Of a stretch of DNA of 64,000 bases, positions 27,763-35,252 are shown one piece after another. The position numbers and the translations under genes are program-made. This DNA is from Faecalicatena orotica (GTDB taxonomy: Bacteria; Bacillota; Clostridia; Lachnospirales; Lachnospiraceae), in NCBI RefSeq assembly GCF_003149245.1, contig NZ_QGDL01000013.1, positions 1-64,000 on the forward strand, given 5' to 3'. Under the pieces are notes generated by a model that saw only the letters and a list, made by a program, of their open reading frames with translations, searched no databases and was not told the DNA's origin. Every line of letters begins with the position of its first letter. Position 1 is the first letter of the stretch.

Positions 27763-28179
27763 ATGGCGGAAATGATTGAGCGTGCCATCCTGTTAAGTTT
27801 TGATGAACTGCGCATCCTGCTGTACAGCATGGGTGTCCGTACACTCGAAGGCATCTATATGCCGGAGAAGCAATTTTCTGAAATGGAAGTCATACAGGCA
27901 CTCCGCCATCTGTCTGGGAATGGATTTATTCTAGCAGAAAACAAACAGTTCAGCATCCGGGAGGACCTGCTTTGTATGCTGGAAATCATGGGACATCCGG
28001 CAGGAACACTGGTATGCAGCTCGAAAGATGACAGTACCCGGGAGTACTTCTGCTATATGGTCCCGGACCGGGTGGTGGTGAGTCAAAGATACTGGAAAAA
28101 GAAAGATACACTAAAGCTTACGATGCTTACAGAAGAAGAATTCAAAGTGTGGAGGTCGCAGACGGATGATCATAATTGA
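27763..28179 (+). CDS. Conserved-looking protein of unknown function in T7SS operon
   Basis: This 138-residue soluble protein is not recognised. It starts MAEMIERAILLSFDELRILLY and reads like a small winged-helix or chaperone-like alpha/beta fold, with F/Y-rich strands and no membrane segment or signal. It begins one base after the LytTR stop, and its end overlaps the EsaB-like gene by 14 bases. Position beside the ubiquitin-fold gene suggests a cytosolic accessory factor or WXG100 chaperone (compare EspG in actinobacteria), but sequence gives no proof. Confidence 0.6.
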   Translation: MAEMIERAILLSFDELRILLYSMGVRTLEGIYMPEKQFSEMEVIQALRHLSGNGFILAENKQFSIREDLLCMLEIMGHPAGTLVCSSKDDSTREYFCYMVPDRVVVSQRYWKKKDTLKLTMLTEEEFKVWRSQTDDHN

Positions 28180-28414
28180 GATAGAAGTTCCTATGATGGG
28201 GAAACTGTATGATTTTCAGATCGATGAGAACGTACCATTATCAGAGGTCATGGACGAGGCCGCAGAAATGATCTGCCAGAAGGAGCAGTGTCCCGTGCAG
28301 GGGGACATACGGCGCATGCTGATGTGGAATGCACAGAACCGGGTGCAGCTTGCAAAAGAACGGACCGCGGCAGAGAACGGGCTTTGGACGGGGAGCAGGA
28401 TTCTGCTTGTTTAA
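28166..28414 (+). CDS. esaB: EsaB/YukD-type ubiquitin-fold protein
   Basis: This 82-residue protein has a beta-grasp pattern: MIIIEIEVPMMGKLYDFQID (two strands), a helix (SEVMDEAAEMICQ) and the closing GLWTGSRILLV strand typical of YukD/EsaB. EsaB is a small cytosolic component needed for Firmicutes T7SS function. It is the last gene of the essC operon before the toxin repeats. The family is usually about 80 residues, which fits. Confidence 0.78.
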   Translation: MIIIEIEVPMMGKLYDFQIDENVPLSEVMDEAAEMICQKEQCPVQGDIRRMLMWNAQNRVQLAKERTAAENGLWTGSRILLV

Positions 28415-28439
28415 AGTAAGAAATTGAAGTAATACTTCA

Positions 28440-28468
28440 TTGTTGGTGATTATAACTTGTGATACACT
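28440..28468 (+). promoter_or_regulatory. Toxin mRNA promoter, copy 1
   Basis: TTGTTG, a 17-base spacer and TACACT preceded by TGA (extended -10). An identical promoter lies at 28854..28882 in copy 2. Downstream, CCTCCC-ATGAA-GGGAGG (28500..28516) can pair and hide the Shine-Dalgarno sequence, a usual safeguard in type I toxin mRNAs. Confidence 0.65.
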
Positions 28469-28524
28469 TTGGATAGAACAACCGAATACAGGGTGGCAGC
28501 CTCCCATGAAGGGAGGTGGTGTGG

Positions 28525-28629
28525 TTGAATTATAATTATATTACATATCAGGATTTATTCCTTTTTATAACAATGTTAATCGCACTGCTTGCCTATTTAG
28601 ACAATAGGAATAACAAGCCAAAAAAATAA
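28525..28629 (+). CDS. Hol-Tox-type type I toxin peptide, copy 1 (34 aa)
   Basis: The TTG at 28525 lies 7 bases after GGAGGT and opens a 34-residue peptide: a polar start (MNYNYITYQD), one hydrophobic helix (LFLFITMLIALLAYL) and a charged tail (DNRNNKPKK). This is the pattern of putative holin-like/TxpA-BsrG-type toxins, which damage the membrane when unrepressed. A GTG at 28519 is also in frame but too close to the ribosome site. Loss of ATG compared with copy 2 would lower translation. Confidence 0.72.
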   Translation: MNYNYITYQDLFLFITMLIALLAYLDNRNNKPKK

Positions 28630-28712
28630 CTGCCCCCTGTCTGGCCTGACGGAATGGGCAGTTAATTTCACCAACGGAGGCTAACCACTTTGTGGGCGGT
28701 TGTTCTCTTTGT
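28619..28712 (-). ncRNA. Predicted antisense antitoxin RNA, copy 1
   Basis: On the minus strand TTGAAG (28747..28742), a 17-base spacer and TATATT (28724..28719) form a promoter. A transcript starting near 28712 would run to the AACTGCCC/GGGCAGTT hairpin (28627..28662 in plus coordinates), which on this strand is followed by a run of eight T (ending about 28619). The RNA of roughly 95 bases would pair with the 3' end of the toxin mRNA, as in TxpA/RatA-type systems. Inferred from layout; ends are approximate. Confidence 0.55.
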
Positions 28713-28938
28713 GCTTATAATATATCATGTTCGTGTATAATCTTCAAGTATCTAAATATATAGTAAAAACTTAATATTTCTCACTTCTCCTTATTTTTTC
28801 CACAACATCTAAGCCAGTAAAGAGATGGAATTGGCCATTGAAGTAATACTTCATTGTTGGTGATTATAACTTGTGATACACTTTGGATAGAACAACCGAA
28901 TACAGGGTGGCAGCCTCCCATGAAGGGAGGTGGTGCGA

Positions 28939-29037
28939 ATGAATTATATTACATATCAGGACTGGTTCCTTTTTGTAACAATGTTAATCGCACTGCTTGC
29001 CTATTTAGACAATAGGAACAACAAGCCAAAAAAATAA
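28939..29037 (+). CDS. Hol-Tox-type type I toxin peptide, copy 2 (32 aa)
   Basis: The ATG at 28939 follows GGAGGTGGTGCGA. The peptide MNYITYQDWFLFVTMLIALL… has the same helix and the same DNRNNKPKK tail as copy 1. It lacks two residues near the start and has a Trp in place of Leu. It keeps a proper ATG and so is the better-preserved toxin. Confidence 0.75.
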   Translation: MNYITYQDWFLFVTMLIALLAYLDNRNNKPKK

Positions 29038-29121
29038 CTGCCCCCTGTGTCATGCCAGACTAACGGGCAGTTAAATTAATTACCGGAGGCTAACCACTTT
29101 GTGGGCGGTTGTTCCCTTTGT
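29027..29121 (-). ncRNA. Predicted antisense antitoxin RNA, copy 2
   Basis: Minus-strand TTGAAG (29156..29151), a 17-base spacer and TATATT (29133..29128) form the promoter. The AACTGCCC/GGGCAGTT hairpin followed by T8 ends the transcript near 29027. Same arrangement as copy 1; the two RNAs differ in the hairpin loop, which may affect cross-regulation. Confidence 0.55.
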
Positions 29122-29184
29122 GCTTATAATATATCATGTTCATGTATAATCTTCAAGTATCTAAATGTATAGTAGAAACTTAAT

Positions 29185-29345
29185 TTTTACAGCACTTGCT
29201 TACATAGATAATCATCAGAATAAAAAATAGCTATCCTCTACGGCCATAGAGAATAGCTGGTAACTATAAATTACTCTAGTAATCCGAAGTGCAATCATCA
29301 GACATACCGAAGTCTTTTGATTACTTCTAAGTAAATTATACACGG
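29185..29345 (+). pseudogene. Decayed third Hol-Tox toxin unit
   Basis: 29187..29231 translates as FTALAYIDNHQNKK-stop, the C-terminal half of a Hol-Tox peptide without its start. A hairpin (GCTATCCTCTA…TAGAGAATAGC) and AACTATAAATTAC…TCCGAAG blocks follow. The latter also occur at 389..522. It is a remnant of a third, more diverged toxin locus in the same array. Confidence 0.55.
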
Positions 29346-29359
29346 GGGGCTTGAATTTT

Positions 29360-29770
29360 TCAAGTCCTCTTTTTCAATGTTGCCAGCATCCAATCCATTT
29401 GTTTGCAAATAGCAATAGCCAGGGACTCATCAGCCGGATTTGAGTCCTTGGCTGCGATAGTCAGCTATGATCTCGTTTATCCAAGTGAGTGCCTCTTTAG
29501 AATTTAGCACTTGATAATACTAGACACCACCATTCATTTGAGATTTCATAATGTTTATACGTTCTTCACTAAAGCCAGTATCTTTCTTTGTATATTTATC
29601 TAAAACACAGATAATATCATAAATTGCTTGTGCACCGGAATTATTCTTTGAAGATAAAGTGATTTCTTCCTGTGTTTGTTATTCAACCGGCTCTTTAAAT
29701 GTAATGCTCAAAGAGACTTACATCATCCGTTCATCCCGTGAAATGTGCCGTCCGTCAGGAATTATAAAAA
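29360..29770 (-). pseudogene. Decayed minus-strand gene of unknown family
   Basis: Read on the minus strand the region gives coding-like stretches broken by stops and a frameshift: IPDGRHISRDERMM-stop, SITFKEPVE-stop, GAQAIYDIICVLDKYTKKD with SEERINIMKSQMNGGV-stop, then KEALTWINEIIADYRSQG, and after a frame change ADESLAIAICKQMDWML ending at 29360. The pieces join in order with few extra bases, so a gene of about 130-140 codons has degenerated. I do not recognise the family. Confidence 0.5.
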
Positions 29771-29846
29771 GCAGATTTAAAACTGTTATGATATGTACAT
29801 CAAAGAGATACAGCACTCAGATAAGTATGAAACGGAGGAATTGAAA

Positions 29847-30149
29847 ATGTCAGATTTTACAGTATCAATCAATGATTTAAAAACAAAGGTGGATTCTTTG
29901 AGACAGTTAAATGCACAGTTTAAGAGCCAGATCAATGAGCTGGAAGGAACAGAAGCTAACTTAAACGGGATGTGGGAAGGGCAGGCAAGGGAAAGTTTCC
30001 ATAATGCATTTGCCAGTGACAAGGTGCAGATGGATAACTTTTACAACGCGGTAGAAGTGTATGCACAAAGGCTGGAGGCAATCGCAGCCAGATATGCACA
30101 GGCAGAGGCAACGAATGTAGAGATCGCAAATGAGAGAACATACAAGTAA
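29847..30149 (+). CDS. WXG100-family protein 1
   Basis: This 100-residue helical hairpin has the turn motif W-E-G (NGMWEGQA) in the middle and a YxxxE motif (YAQAE) near the end, the T7SS export signature. An upstream in-frame ATG at 29793 is rejected: CGGAGGAA lies 8 bases before 29847, and the family length is about 100. It is the first gene of the WXG100 run and follows the toxin relics by about 80 bases after the decayed gene. It is probably a secreted dimeric substrate or structural partner of EssC. Confidence 0.9.
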   Translation: MSDFTVSINDLKTKVDSLRQLNAQFKSQINELEGTEANLNGMWEGQARESFHNAFASDKVQMDNFYNAVEVYAQRLEAIAARYAQAEATNVEIANERTYK

Positions 30150-30201
30150 ATCGTGTAACTGCTCAGAACAAACATAAAATCACAGAAAAGGAGAACTTAT
30201 C

Positions 30202-30516
30202 ATGGAAGGAATCATTAAAGTATCACCGCAGTTATTAACAAATACAGCATCAGAGTTCAGCAGCCAGGGGACGGCAGTCAATAGTCTTACAGGGGAGATG
30301 ATGAATCTGATCACGGGAATGTCTTCCACATGGGAAGGCGATGCGGCAGCAGCCTATATTAATAAGTTTAAAGGACTGGAGGATGATATCCAGAGAATGG
30401 TGCGCATGATTCAGGAGCACAGCAGTGATCTCGAGGAGATGGCACAGGTATATGCACAGTCTGATTCCGCAAATGCGGATGAGGCAAACAGCCTTTCCTC
30501 AGACGTCATTATTTAG
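30202..30516 (+). CDS. WXG100-family protein 2
   Basis: This 104-residue protein has the WXG turn as STWEGDA and a C-terminal YAQSD (YxxxD). It starts MEGIIKVSPQLL, like EsxA-type proteins, and has a good ribosome site (AAAGGAGAA). It is 52 bases after WXG100 protein 1 and may form a heterodimer with it. It is the most EsxA-like member of the set. Confidence 0.9.
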   Translation: MEGIIKVSPQLLTNTASEFSSQGTAVNSLTGEMMNLITGMSSTWEGDAAAAYINKFKGLEDDIQRMVRMIQEHSSDLEEMAQVYAQSDSANADEANSLSSDVII

Positions 30517-30596
30517 CCGGTTTGATGTAACTGTCCAGAGATTTGGACAGGAACACACAAGACATATCCGGGAGGAGAAGAGTAAGGAGAGTAACC

Positions 30597-30959
30597 GTGA
30601 CTTATATTGATTTCAAGATTGTTCAGGCAGCCGGGGAGAGGCTGTCTGAACAGATTTCCATATTGAGGGAACTGAAAGAGGAACTGACACTGGCGGAATA
30701 TAAGATCAGAGACATGGCCTATATGGATGAGACAATATATCTTCTCCGAAAGAGCAGGGATGAGCTGCAGGAGGAGATGGACACTCTCCGGTGTATGGTG
30801 CAGTGTCTGGAAGGGGCGGGAGAGCTGTTCAAAAAAACGGAGCAGGGGATTGCAGATACCTATGATCTGGAAAGGATTATTTATCCAAAGACAGTATTTG
30901 GAACGAGCCATATCTCGGGTCTGGACGGATATGAAAATCTGTTGGCATTCTACATCTGA
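30597..30959 (+). CDS. Small helical T7SS-associated protein without WXG motif
   Basis: The GTG at 30597 has AAGGAGAG 7 bases upstream and gives 120 residues (MTYIDFKIVQAAGERL…). Residues 8-95 form two long heptad-rich helices with no W-x-G turn; a short C-terminal extension (FGTSHISGLDGYENLLAFYI) follows. An upstream ATG at 30543 is possible but lacks a ribosome site. It sits between WXG100 genes and may be an atypical WXG100 partner or a chaperone. Confidence 0.65.
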   Translation: MTYIDFKIVQAAGERLSEQISILRELKEELTLAEYKIRDMAYMDETIYLLRKSRDELQEEMDTLRCMVQCLEGAGELFKKTEQGIADTYDLERIIYPKTVFGTSHISGLDGYENLLAFYI

Positions 30960-30989
30960 TTATGACGGAAAAATGGACGGGGGATTATC

Positions 30990-31292
30990 ATGGGAACTTA
31001 TATGAAAGTATCGACGCAGAGGCTGGAGGAGGACAAAGCTGCAATTCAGAATGAGCTAAAAGGGATCAGCCAGTCTTTGGAGGAACTGTCACAGGAAATG
31101 CAGCTTTTGGGACAGACCTGGGAAGGCCCTGCCTGGGCCGCATTTCAGAATCAGGCTGCATCAGATATCGAAAACATGCAGGCGATATATGAAAAGCTGT
31201 TTGCTTATATCAGCCATATGGAATATGCGGCAAGGGAATACCGGACATGTGAAAACCAAGTGGGAAATTTGATTGACCGTATCCGGATATAG
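30990..31292 (+). CDS. WXG100-family protein 3
   Basis: This 100-residue protein has the WXG turn in QTWEGPAWAAF and YRTCE near the C-terminus (YxxxE). The start MGTYMKVSTQRL is preceded by GGGGGA. Two long amphipathic helices are predicted. It follows the atypical helical protein by 30 bases. Confidence 0.88.
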   Translation: MGTYMKVSTQRLEEDKAAIQNELKGISQSLEELSQEMQLLGQTWEGPAWAAFQNQAASDIENMQAIYEKLFAYISHMEYAAREYRTCENQVGNLIDRIRI

Positions 31293-31328
31293 TATCCCGG
31301 AGGCAGAAAGCAGGCAGGAGAGTGAATC

Positions 31329-31646
31329 ATGGAGCAGATTCGTATTAAGGTGGAGACCGCTGTACTGGAAGCACGTGCAGACGCGGTGGAGCAGAAGATT
31401 AAAAATGTAAGGCAGCGGTTTGATAAAATCGGTGAGACTGTGGCAAATTCCCGCAGTTACTGGGAAGGAGACGCCAATGACGCGCACCGGAGGGAATATC
31501 AGGAGTATCAGGAAGAGATCGCGGAGGCGCTTTCCAGATTTCAGGAAAATGTAACAGACCTCCGCAGGATTGCAGGCATATATCGTGAAGCAGATCAGGC
31601 GGCGAACGAGCTGAACCACGATCTGCCGGCAGATATCATTCTATAA
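31329..31646 (+). CDS. WXG100-family protein 4
   Basis: This 105-residue protein has W-E-G in SYWEGDANDAH and YREAD (YxxxD) near the end. CAGGAGAG precedes the ATG. Hydrophilic helices on both sides of the turn. Same orientation and spacing as its neighbours. Confidence 0.88.
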   Translation: MEQIRIKVETAVLEARADAVEQKIKNVRQRFDKIGETVANSRSYWEGDANDAHRREYQEYQEEIAEALSRFQENVTDLRRIAGIYREADQAANELNHDLPADIIL

Positions 31647-31696
31647 ACAGACCGTTCATGGTGCAGGGAATCAAAGACAGGAGGAAAGGGAAGAAA

Positions 31697-32431
31697 ATGA
31701 TGAACAGAAAAAAGTGTGTAATTTATCTGACAGCGGCAGTTATGTTGTTCTGTGCAGGCTGCGGAAGCCAAAAAGAGAAACAGACAGATGCCGGGGATAA
31801 AAAAGAGGCGAGCCAGCCAGCAGAAACAGGAAATCAAGATGAGAGTAAGACAAAGCCCGAAAAGGATGCCGACACACTATCTAAGGCAAATGACATTGCA
31901 GCTATATACCGGTTTGAACTGGACGGACATACCTATCAGCTCCCATTTCCCGTATCAGAACTGGAGGAGAACGGATGGACGCTCAGGGAGGGGGATGCCG
32001 GACAGACTATGGAAGGAATGAGTTATGTTATTACATCGATGACCGATGCCAACGGCAATTCTGTGCGGCTGAACGTTGTGAATCTGACGGATCAGGAACA
32101 GCAGTTAAAAGACTGTGAAATAGGAGGTATTATGATATATGCCAAGGGTGCGTCCAATGTGCGTTTTCAGACGGCAGACGGAATTTCACTTAGCAGTACG
32201 CCCGAAGATATCAAGAAAACATATGGAACGGATGAACCAGTTTTTTCTGAATCAACATCTCAGGATGATACAACAACTATTTGGTATAAGTTCTATAAAG
32301 GACAGACAGATGATTTAAGGATGCCATCAGTTGATTCCATTCAATCAGACGAGGATACCTTAAGCTTCATCGTAGATAAAAACCAGAAGCTGACAGGGAT
32401 AGAATTGCAGTATTTCGGAAGTACACAATAA
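31697..32431 (+). CDS. Lipoprotein in the WXG100 cluster
   Basis: This 244-residue protein starts MMNRKKCVIYLTAAVMLFCAGC, so the lipobox is F-C-A-G-C and the mature lipoprotein begins at the last Cys. A Lys/Glu/Gln-rich linker (about 23-65) precedes a globular beta-rich domain of unknown type (FELDGHTYQLPFPVSELEENGW…). A longer frame from 31658 is rejected because GAGGAAAGGG lies just before 31697. By analogy with T7SS loci it may protect against a co-encoded toxin or act as an envelope component. No toxin gene is adjacent. Confidence 0.7.
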   Translation: MMNRKKCVIYLTAAVMLFCAGCGSQKEKQTDAGDKKEASQPAETGNQDESKTKPEKDADTLSKANDIAAIYRFELDGHTYQLPFPVSELEENGWTLREGDAGQTMEGMSYVITSMTDANGNSVRLNVVNLTDQEQQLKDCEIGGIMIYAKGASNVRFQTADGISLSSTPEDIKKTYGTDEPVFSESTSQDDTTTIWYKFYKGQTDDLRMPSVDSIQSDEDTLSFIVDKNQKLTGIELQYFGSTQ

Positions 32432-32477
32432 CTATCGCACTGAGTAATCCGGCCAGTTGTTTTTTGGGGAGAAAGAT

Positions 32478-32786
32478 ATGAGTGAACTTAAATTTGATTT
32501 TCTGACGGCAGGACAAGAGATGGAACGGCTGGGTGAAACGGCAGAAAAGCTCCGGCAGACTGCCGCAGGCCCTTATGGAGATACCATTCATGAACTTATG
32601 CAGGGCTGGCAGGGCGAAGCAGGTATAAAATTCCTACACAAGGCAGAACTCCTTAAGGATAAAATGGACAGTACGTGTATGCTTATCGTGCAGGCGAAGG
32701 AAGCCCTGCATCAGGCTGCCGTAAAGGCAGAGCTTATGGAAAAGAGAGCAAAGGAGATTGCGGAAGACCGCATAGGAAACAGATGA
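32478..32786 (+). CDS. WXG100-like protein 5 (WQG variant)
   Basis: This 102-residue helical hairpin has the turn motif as QGWQGEAGIKF, a W-Q-G variant. The C-terminus is basic (KRAKEIAEDRIGNR) and lacks YxxxD/E, so it may be the non-signal partner in a heterodimer. Start 32478 is chosen for GGGGAGAAAG upstream. Its stop overlaps the next start as ATGA, coupling it to the FHA protein. Confidence 0.8.
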   Translation: MSELKFDFLTAGQEMERLGETAEKLRQTAAGPYGDTIHELMQGWQGEAGIKFLHKAELLKDKMDSTCMLIVQAKEALHQAAVKAELMEKRAKEIAEDRIGNR

Positions 32787-33346
32787 GCAATCAAGGATGG
32801 ACAGTACTGATTTTTATACTTCTCGTTATAGTTATAGCTGTGGCATTCGTTATTTACAAGCTCGCAGCAGGCAGGGCAGACAGGCGCAGGGAGTATCAGA
32901 ACCAGCAGAAGAATATTCTGGTACAGAACGGGATAGATGTAAAAAAACAGATGCTGGGCTCCGGAAAAGGGGAATATTTTTCGGGAAACTTAAGAGAGTA
33001 TGATACAAATTATATCAATGGCCCCAGATATTCGACATGGAAGATTTCCTTTCAGGATATGGATACGGGCAGAATCTTTCAATATCGCTTTTCGCGGCAA
33101 ATGACGATCGGGCGGATGCCGCCGACTGAAAAAGAAGATGTCTGCCTTGTACTGGAAGGTGATGGGAAGGTATCAAAAAGGCATTGCATGATTTACGAGG
33201 GGGAAGGCACTCTCTGTCTGGCAGACCAGAATTCTAAAAATCATACTTATGTCAATGGGAAAAAGGCGGACAGCCCGGTTTTTCTCCACACTGGGGATGT
33301 CATTAAGGCGGGGGAAACCAGGCTGAAAGTCGAATTCGGGCGGTAG
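32783..33346 (+). CDS. Second membrane-anchored FHA-domain protein
   Basis: This 187-residue protein has an N-terminal membrane helix (VLIFILLVIVIAVAFVIYKL), a linker and an FHA domain at about 98-185 (MTIGRMPPTEKED, SKRHCMIY, DQNSKNHTYVNG). It is of the same build as the protein at 21794..22306 but diverged. The ATG overlaps the stop of the WQG protein. An FHA sensor inside the substrate cluster suggests that export or assembly of WXG100 proteins is phospho-controlled. Confidence 0.85.
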   Translation: MSNQGWTVLIFILLVIVIAVAFVIYKLAAGRADRRREYQNQQKNILVQNGIDVKKQMLGSGKGEYFSGNLREYDTNYINGPRYSTWKISFQDMDTGRIFQYRFSRQMTIGRMPPTEKEDVCLVLEGDGKVSKRHCMIYEGEGTLCLADQNSKNHTYVNGKKADSPVFLHTGDVIKAGETRLKVEFGR

Positions 33347-33356
33347 GTTACAGACC

Positions 33357-33411
33357 CTCGCGGCAGTAGCCAAGGTCATGTAAACATGATTTTGGCTCGC
33401 TGCCTGCGGGA
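33357..33411 (+). repeat. Long imperfect hairpin between FHA and last WXG100 gene
   Basis: CGCGGCAG, GCCAA and TCATGT on the left pair with ACATGA, TTGGC and CTGCC…GCG on the right across an AA loop. No T-run follows, so it is more likely an RNA stability or attenuation element than a terminator. Confidence 0.5.
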
Positions 33412-33433
33412 ATAAAGGCAGGTGTAAGGGACA

Positions 33434-33754
33434 ATGGCAAACAGAGATGAAATACAATTAAACTATAAAAAAACGCTGAGACAGGCCGATGAACTGGAAA
33501 GAATGGCACAGCGGATGAAAGCGCTGGCCGCACAGGCAGAGGAAGGAACGTCATCCGGAATCCGGAGTGTATGGGAAGGGGAATGTGCCGCTGATTACTG
33601 CCGGAAAGGGCAGAGAATTGCCATGCTGATGAGACAGCACAGCAATTCTCTTATGGAAACGGCAGCAGTCCTGCGCAGAGCGGCTGTCAACACATACCGG
33701 GCTGAGATGAGAAGTCTGGAGATCGCCGGAAAAAGAACATACAGGACTCTGTAA
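33434..33754 (+). CDS. WXG100-family protein 6
   Basis: This 106-residue protein has W-E-G in SVWEGECAADY, with long helices on both sides. The C-terminal YRAEM lacks the acidic residue of YxxxD/E. It carries Cys residues in and after the turn, unlike the others. It is the last gene of the T7SS locus and is followed by a weak hairpin (33742..33770). Confidence 0.82.
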   Translation: MANRDEIQLNYKKTLRQADELERMAQRMKALAAQAEEGTSSGIRSVWEGECAADYCRKGQRIAMLMRQHSNSLMETAAVLRRAAVNTYRAEMRSLEIAGKRTYRTL

Positions 33755-33770
33755 CAGGTGCAGAGTCTTG
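33742..33770. terminator. Weak hairpin between convergent genes
   Basis: CAGGACTCTG and CAGAGTCTTG pair (9 of 10) around a 9-base loop overlapping the stop of WXG100 protein 6. On the minus strand the hairpin is preceded by the 3' end of the XRE gene. The T-run is poor on both strands. Confidence 0.35.
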
Positions 33771-33791
33771 TAGAAAAAGATTACAAAAGCC

Positions 33792-35252
33792 CTATGCGTG
33801 ATTTTTCTTAATCAAGTGTAAGAGTCTGGATACAGTCTCATCTGCAGGGTAGAAAAAGTCTTCGTTCAGTGTACTTAGATAGTCATAAAACGCGAACAGA
33901 AGGCTTGGTTCTTCCAGATTCAGATAGACCAGATTGCCGTCCGCGGACGAAAACAGAAGATATCCGCTGTGCGCCGTAACATAAATGCAGAGGCTGCTTA
34001 GGGAAACGGGAGTGTCCGGTCGCAGCATACGGTACTTCTCGTTTTTGCATGCATTGACCAGGGTGCGTACGGCCAGAACCCTGTCGGAATATTCAATCGG
34101 GCTGTAGACGGCATCCGGAAGCTCAAAGATACGGCCGGTCTTCAGAAAGTGCATGACACCGGCTTCCGTAAACATGAAATGTGTGGATACCGTTTTTACG
34201 ATTTCTGATTTTTGTCTTATGTACTGCTTTACCGATAAAACGAACTGATCCCGTCCCGGCAGAGCCCTTGACAGGTATTTTTCGGGAAAAGAAAGTGGAA
34301 TCAGCGGTATGAGGCAGGGTTCCATCTGATAGGAATACCCTGTCTTTTCCCCGATATCAAGGTTGTCTAAATAATCAAATTGTGTGAAGACAGAATCAAT
34401 CTTACATACAACAGGCGTAGTTTCTGCTTTCAGGTCATCAAAGATCGACTGAAATTTTTGAAGCGTGTTTTTGCAGATAAATAAAATACCATACTTAAGC
34501 TGCGGCGAAAATGTGATGGCATATTCAGAGGTTATGACCAGAGAGGAAAGCAGATTAAAATTGCTGTTATGCGAATTAATACTGTCATAATAGCAGAATG
34601 GTGTGTAATCACACAGGCAGGTGTAGTACATGGGTATTATCTTCTGAAGGCAGCAGAGGTTATAATCCCGTTTATCAGAAGTAATTTTATCGGTGTTATT
34701 CAGGCATATAATATGGTCTATTTTCAGATTCGGTTTATTTTTACTGATAGAGGCCAGAATTTCCATGAAATCATCAGAATCCGGCTGAAAAAGAAGCTTG
34801 ATATGACCATGTTCCTTCTGTGACTCCAGTGCCATTATCGTGTATATTGTATGATATAGCTTTGTCCTGCCTGAAATAGAGCGGTTATCGGAGAACTGTT
34901 CCGGGTTCAGGTCGTTTGAAAAAAAGGAGGAGATATCAGCAATATCATCCATCTTGCCTGAAAAATTTCCGATGAAGTCCTGTATTGTTTTCCGGCGGTA
35001 ATAGGTTTCGTATCCGGTAACTGTAATCCGGTAGGCCTCCACCAGTTCTCTGCATTCTGTCGGTGTCAGACGCATATAGTCAGCCATTTTATGTACCAGT
35101 TCTTCTGAACCCGGATTCCTTTTCCCGCTGATCAGCTTATACATATTGGAGCGGTCCACCCCGCAGTATTGTGCCAGCAGGTTTGTTTTTATATTTTTTG
35201 ACTTAATATATTCGGATAAAATTTTTGAAAACATAGTTGGTAAATTTGTCAT
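33792..35252 (-). CDS. Large XRE-type HTH regulator
   Basis: This 486-residue protein has an N-terminal XRE helix-turn-helix (about 10-60: KTNLLAQYCGVDRSNMYKLISGKRNPG). A long C-terminal region of about 400 residues matches no domain I recognise and shows no membrane helix. It is convergent with the T7SS locus and divergent from the calcium ATPase gene. AGGGGG precedes the start by about 8 bases. It may control one of the two neighbours; which one cannot be told. Confidence 0.75.
   Translation of the reverse strand: MTNLPTMFSKILSEYIKSKNIKTNLLAQYCGVDRSNMYKLISGKRNPGSEELVHKMADYMRLTPTECRELVEAYRITVTGYETYYRRKTIQDFIGNFSGKMDDIADISSFFSNDLNPEQFSDNRSISGRTKLYHTIYTIMALESQKEHGHIKLLFQPDSDDFMEILASISKNKPNLKIDHIICLNNTDKITSDKRDYNLCCLQKIIPMYYTCLCDYTPFCYYDSINSHNSNFNLLSSLVITSEYAITFSPQLKYGILFICKNTLQKFQSIFDDLKAETTPVVCKIDSVFTQFDYLDNLDIGEKTGYSYQMEPCLIPLIPLSFPEKYLSRALPGRDQFVLSVKQYIRQKSEIVKTVSTHFMFTEAGVMHFLKTGRIFELPDAVYSPIEYSDRVLAVRTLVNACKNEKYRMLRPDTPVSLSSLCIYVTAHSGYLLFSSADGNLVYLNLEEPSLLFAFYDYLSTLNEDFFYPADETVSRLLHLIKKNHA

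Larger units (their letters stand above)
28424..28776 (+). repeat. Type I toxin-antitoxin unit, tandem copy 1
   Basis: This unit of about 350 bases is repeated at 28838..29184 with few changes. It holds a toxin promoter (TTGTTG 28440..28445, 17 bases, TACACT 28463..28468), a CCTCCC/GGGAGG hairpin that masks the ribosome site, the toxin frame, facing terminator hairpins and a minus-strand antisense promoter. Confidence 0.8.
28838..29184 (+). repeat. Type I toxin-antitoxin unit, tandem copy 2
   Basis: Second copy of the unit at 28424..28776, offset by 414 bases. Promoter, ribosome-site hairpin, toxin, paired terminators and antisense promoter are all kept. Confidence 0.8.

Noticed and set aside
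1-34000. Integrative element or prophage spanning the left half
   Set aside because: No integrase, relaxase, phage structural genes or flanking attachment repeats were found.
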